Source: Pseudomonadota bacterium
Lineage (GTDB): Bacteria; Pseudomonadota; Gammaproteobacteria; Burkholderiales; Ferrovaceae
DNA: 6,029 nt
Assembly (NCBI GenBank): GCA_021828745.1
Contig: JAJZDE010000078.1
Location: 1-6,029, forward strand
Reading direction: 5' to 3'
Shown: in pieces, positions 4,462 to 6,029 of the stretch
How positions within the stretch are numbered: position 1 is the first letter of the stretch
Layout: each line of letters starts with the position of its first letter
The notes under the pieces: model-generated
Databases searched by the model: none
The model's input: the letters and a program-made list of their open reading frames with translations, nothing else
What the model was told of the DNA's origin: nothing
Made by a program: the position numbers and the translations under genes

Positions 4462-6029
4462 TTACTCGGTGACGTCTGGAGTCGTCACCGATTTTTGCGT
4501 TTCCACCTGCATCAAGGGTTCACTCTGCGCAGGCGCGGAACGTGTGCGTGCCGTGCGGCGGCGCCGTACCGGGGGGGGAAGTTCCTCCGGTTCCTGGATG
4601 GGAGGGGCGTTACGAGTCTGCACCAACACCAGACCGGATTCAGGCGGGACGACCAGGGTTTCCAGTTGAAGAGACGTTGCGGGAGCCGAGATCACTGCAG
4701 CAGAATGCTCCGGGAAAACCGTCTCCGCCGGTAAGGAGGGTGGCTGGACGGGTTCCGGGCGGTGAACTGCCGCAGGGGCAGGAACCTGTTCGGCGACTGC
4801 GTCCGGCGAGGATACCTGGGCAGGAATGGTCAGGGGCTCCGCATTGGGTAAGGACACCTCCTCTTTTTCTGCTTCGGGCAATGGAATTTCCGAGTCGACA
4901 GGGGGTAGGGGGGGTACGGCAAGGGGGGCGTCGACCCGATGGGCTTCTTCTGAGTCAGGCTGGGCGGAAACAGGTGCATGAAGCATCTCGCCTTCCTCCT
5001 CATTCCCTTCTTTCAGTGCATCCTGCTCGGCGCGGGGGAAAGAGGGCGCAATGGCTCCGTTGAAACGCCGGGATTTTTCACGTCGTCCTCCCCGACGTCC
5101 CCGACGCCGACCTTCCTTTTCCGCGGGAACGGGGCTGGCTTCCTCTCCTTCCACGACGGGCGGTTCTGCCGCCATGACCAGGGTGGGGGCGGAGTCATCC
5201 GTGGGACGGATTCTTCTTTGGGTCCGGGGGGGCTTGGGGGCAGACTTTGATTCTGCGTGGCTATCTGGGGTGGCCACCTCCTGGGTGGAAACCTCAGGGA
5301 CGGGTGGACGGTTCTGAGGCCCCCGTTCCCGACGTTCCCGCCGTTGACGCGGAGGGGGGCGACGATCTTCCCGTTCGGAGCGCGCAGCCGGAACGGCAGG
5401 CTCCGTCTTGACCTGGGCGGGAACGGACGAGGCCGGTTCTGCTCGGGTCGGTTCAGGATTGCCTTTCAGCCAACCGATGATGGTTTCAAACAAACCTTTG
5501 CGCTCCTGTTCGCGATAAGTATGCGCGGGTGGAGCAGCAGGTGCCGGGGTGCGGACCACAGGCATGGGCGCAGGTTGTTGGGGGGTAATGCCGCGGACCG
5601 CGGCAACGGGGCGATCGGGTTTTTGGGCGGTGGTCGCGTGGACCCGGGGTTCCTGATTTTCGGCAGGAACTTCCACCATCTGATAGCTGGCCTCCGTGAA
5701 ATCCATTTGATTGGCTTCATCATGGCGAATGCGAACCACGGAGTAGTGTGGGGTTTCCATGTGAATGTTGGGAATCAGCATGACATGGACCTTGAGGCGG
5801 GCCTCGATCCCATAGATATCCGGACGCTTTTCATTGAGCAGGAAAGTGGCGACATCTACCGGTACCTGAGCGCGCACGATGGCCGTATTGTCCTTCATGG
5901 CCTCTTCCTGCAGGATGCGCAGGATATGCAGGGCAGAGGATTCCGTGTCGCGGATCACCCCGGTTCCATGACAGCGCGGGCAAGGGGTATGACTGGTTTC
6001 GCCAAGGGAAGGCTGCAGGCGTTGGCGGG
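4462..6029 (-). CDS. rne: Ribonuclease E, C-terminal part (5' end beyond the window)
   Basis: The frame is open from the right edge; 521 residues are present, beginning RQRLQPSLGE. The catalytic S1/DNase I-like half is outside the window. CPRC (codons 5982-5971) is the zinc-link of the tetrameric enzyme. The small domain follows, with ESSALHILRILQEEAM, PVDVATFLLNEKR and METPHY. This endonuclease starts mRNA decay and processes rRNA and tRNA precursors. The remaining roughly 400 residues are low-complexity scaffold: an amphipathic helix GLFETIIGWLKG (5496-5461), resembling the E. coli membrane-targeting helix; Arg-rich patches near 5367-5323, 5115-5062 and 4572-4540, probably RNA-binding; and acidic and Pro/Glu-rich stretches between. 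Near the C terminus are two similar motifs, LVLVQTR and LMQVETQ. Taking CPRC as E. coli residue 404, the whole protein would be roughly 900 residues. It ends at TAA (4464-4462), 21 bases before the receptor gene. Confidence 0.95.
   Translation of the reverse strand, partial: RQRLQPSLGETSHTPCPRCHGTGVIRDTESSALHILRILQEEAMKDNTAIVRAQVPVDVATFLLNEKRPDIYGIEARLKVHVMLIPNIHMETPHYSVVRIRHDEANQMDFTEASYQMVEVPAENQEPRVHATTAQKPDRPVAAVRGITPQQPAPMPVVRTPAPAAPPAHTYREQERKGLFETIIGWLKGNPEPTRAEPASSVPAQVKTEPAVPAARSEREDRRPPPRQRRERRERGPQNRPPVPEVSTQEVATPDSHAESKSAPKPPRTQRRIRPTDDSAPTLVMAAEPPVVEGEEASPVPAEKEGRRRGRRGGRREKSRRFNGAIAPSFPRAEQDALKEGNEEEGEMLHAPVSAQPDSEEAHRVDAPLAVPPLPPVDSEIPLPEAEKEEVSLPNAEPLTIPAQVSSPDAVAEQVPAPAAVHRPEPVQPPSLPAETVFPEHSAAVISAPATSLQLETLVVPPESGLVLVQTRNAPPIQEPEELPPPVRRRRTARTRSAPAQSEPLMQVETQKSVTTPDVTE
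4466..4496 (+). terminator. Terminator-like hairpin, functional orientation on the plus strand
   Basis: Read on the plus strand, TCGGTGACG (4466-4474) pairs perfectly with CGTCACCGA (4483-4491) across an 8-base loop, and TTTTT follows at 4492-4496. The shape is that of an intrinsic terminator, with a stem that is only moderately GC-rich. It covers the last codons of rne (VTTPDVTE) but faces against rne. On the minus strand the stem is followed by AGTAAACCCG with no U run, so there it would be a hairpin at the rne 3' end, not a terminator. Confidence 0.4.

Noticed and set aside
5590..5604. GCCGCGG-A-CCGCGGC inverted repeat inside rne
   Set aside because: A 1-base spacer cannot form a normal loop, no T run follows, and it lies in the coding tail (AAVRG). 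It is probably chance in GC-rich sequence.
1..6029. CRISPR array, tRNA/rRNA genes, insertion sequences, riboswitches
   Set aside because: No regularly spaced repeats, no clover-leaf or rRNA-like stretch, no transposase frame or flanking terminal repeats, and no long non-coding leader were seen.

Overview
All genes in this 6 kb window lie on the minus strand, so they read from the high-numbered end to the low-numbered end. Base composition is moderately G+C-rich. The RNase E small domain (for example SALHILR, QVPVDVATFLLNEKR and the later EASYQMVE) looks most like betaproteobacterial RNase E, perhaps of the Nitrosomonadales type. That placement comes from remembered family sequence, not from a search.

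Order of transcription: (1) the 3' part of rne (RNase E), running in from beyond the right edge, with the zinc-link cysteines, small domain, a membrane-anchoring amphipathic helix and a long disordered Arg/Pro/Glu-rich tail; (2) after 21 bases, an 800-codon TonB-dependent outer-membrane receptor with an N-terminal carboxypeptidase-regulatory-like domain; (3) after 14 bases, exbB; (4) exbD, overlapping exbB by 4 bases (ATGA); (5) a tonB-like gene, overlapping exbD by 11 bases; (6) after an 83-base spacer with a G-rich tract on the plus strand, the first 45 codons of a gene that may encode a FIST-domain sensory protein, running off the left edge.

Genes 2 to 5 form a self-contained import unit. 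ExbB and ExbD use the proton motive force, TonB carries that energy across the periplasm, and the receptor moves a ligand through the outer membrane. The tight packing implies one transcript and translational coupling. I see no Fur-box-like site or enzyme gene that would identify the ligand. rne is probably a housekeeping neighbour.

I found no RNA gene, CRISPR array, insertion sequence or clearly new system. The points most worth checking are a terminator-like hairpin oriented antisense at the rne/receptor junction, a G-quadruplex-type tract after tonB, a TonB without the usual transmembrane histidine, a receptor without the usual C-terminal aromatic residue, and a repeated short motif at the RNase E C terminus.
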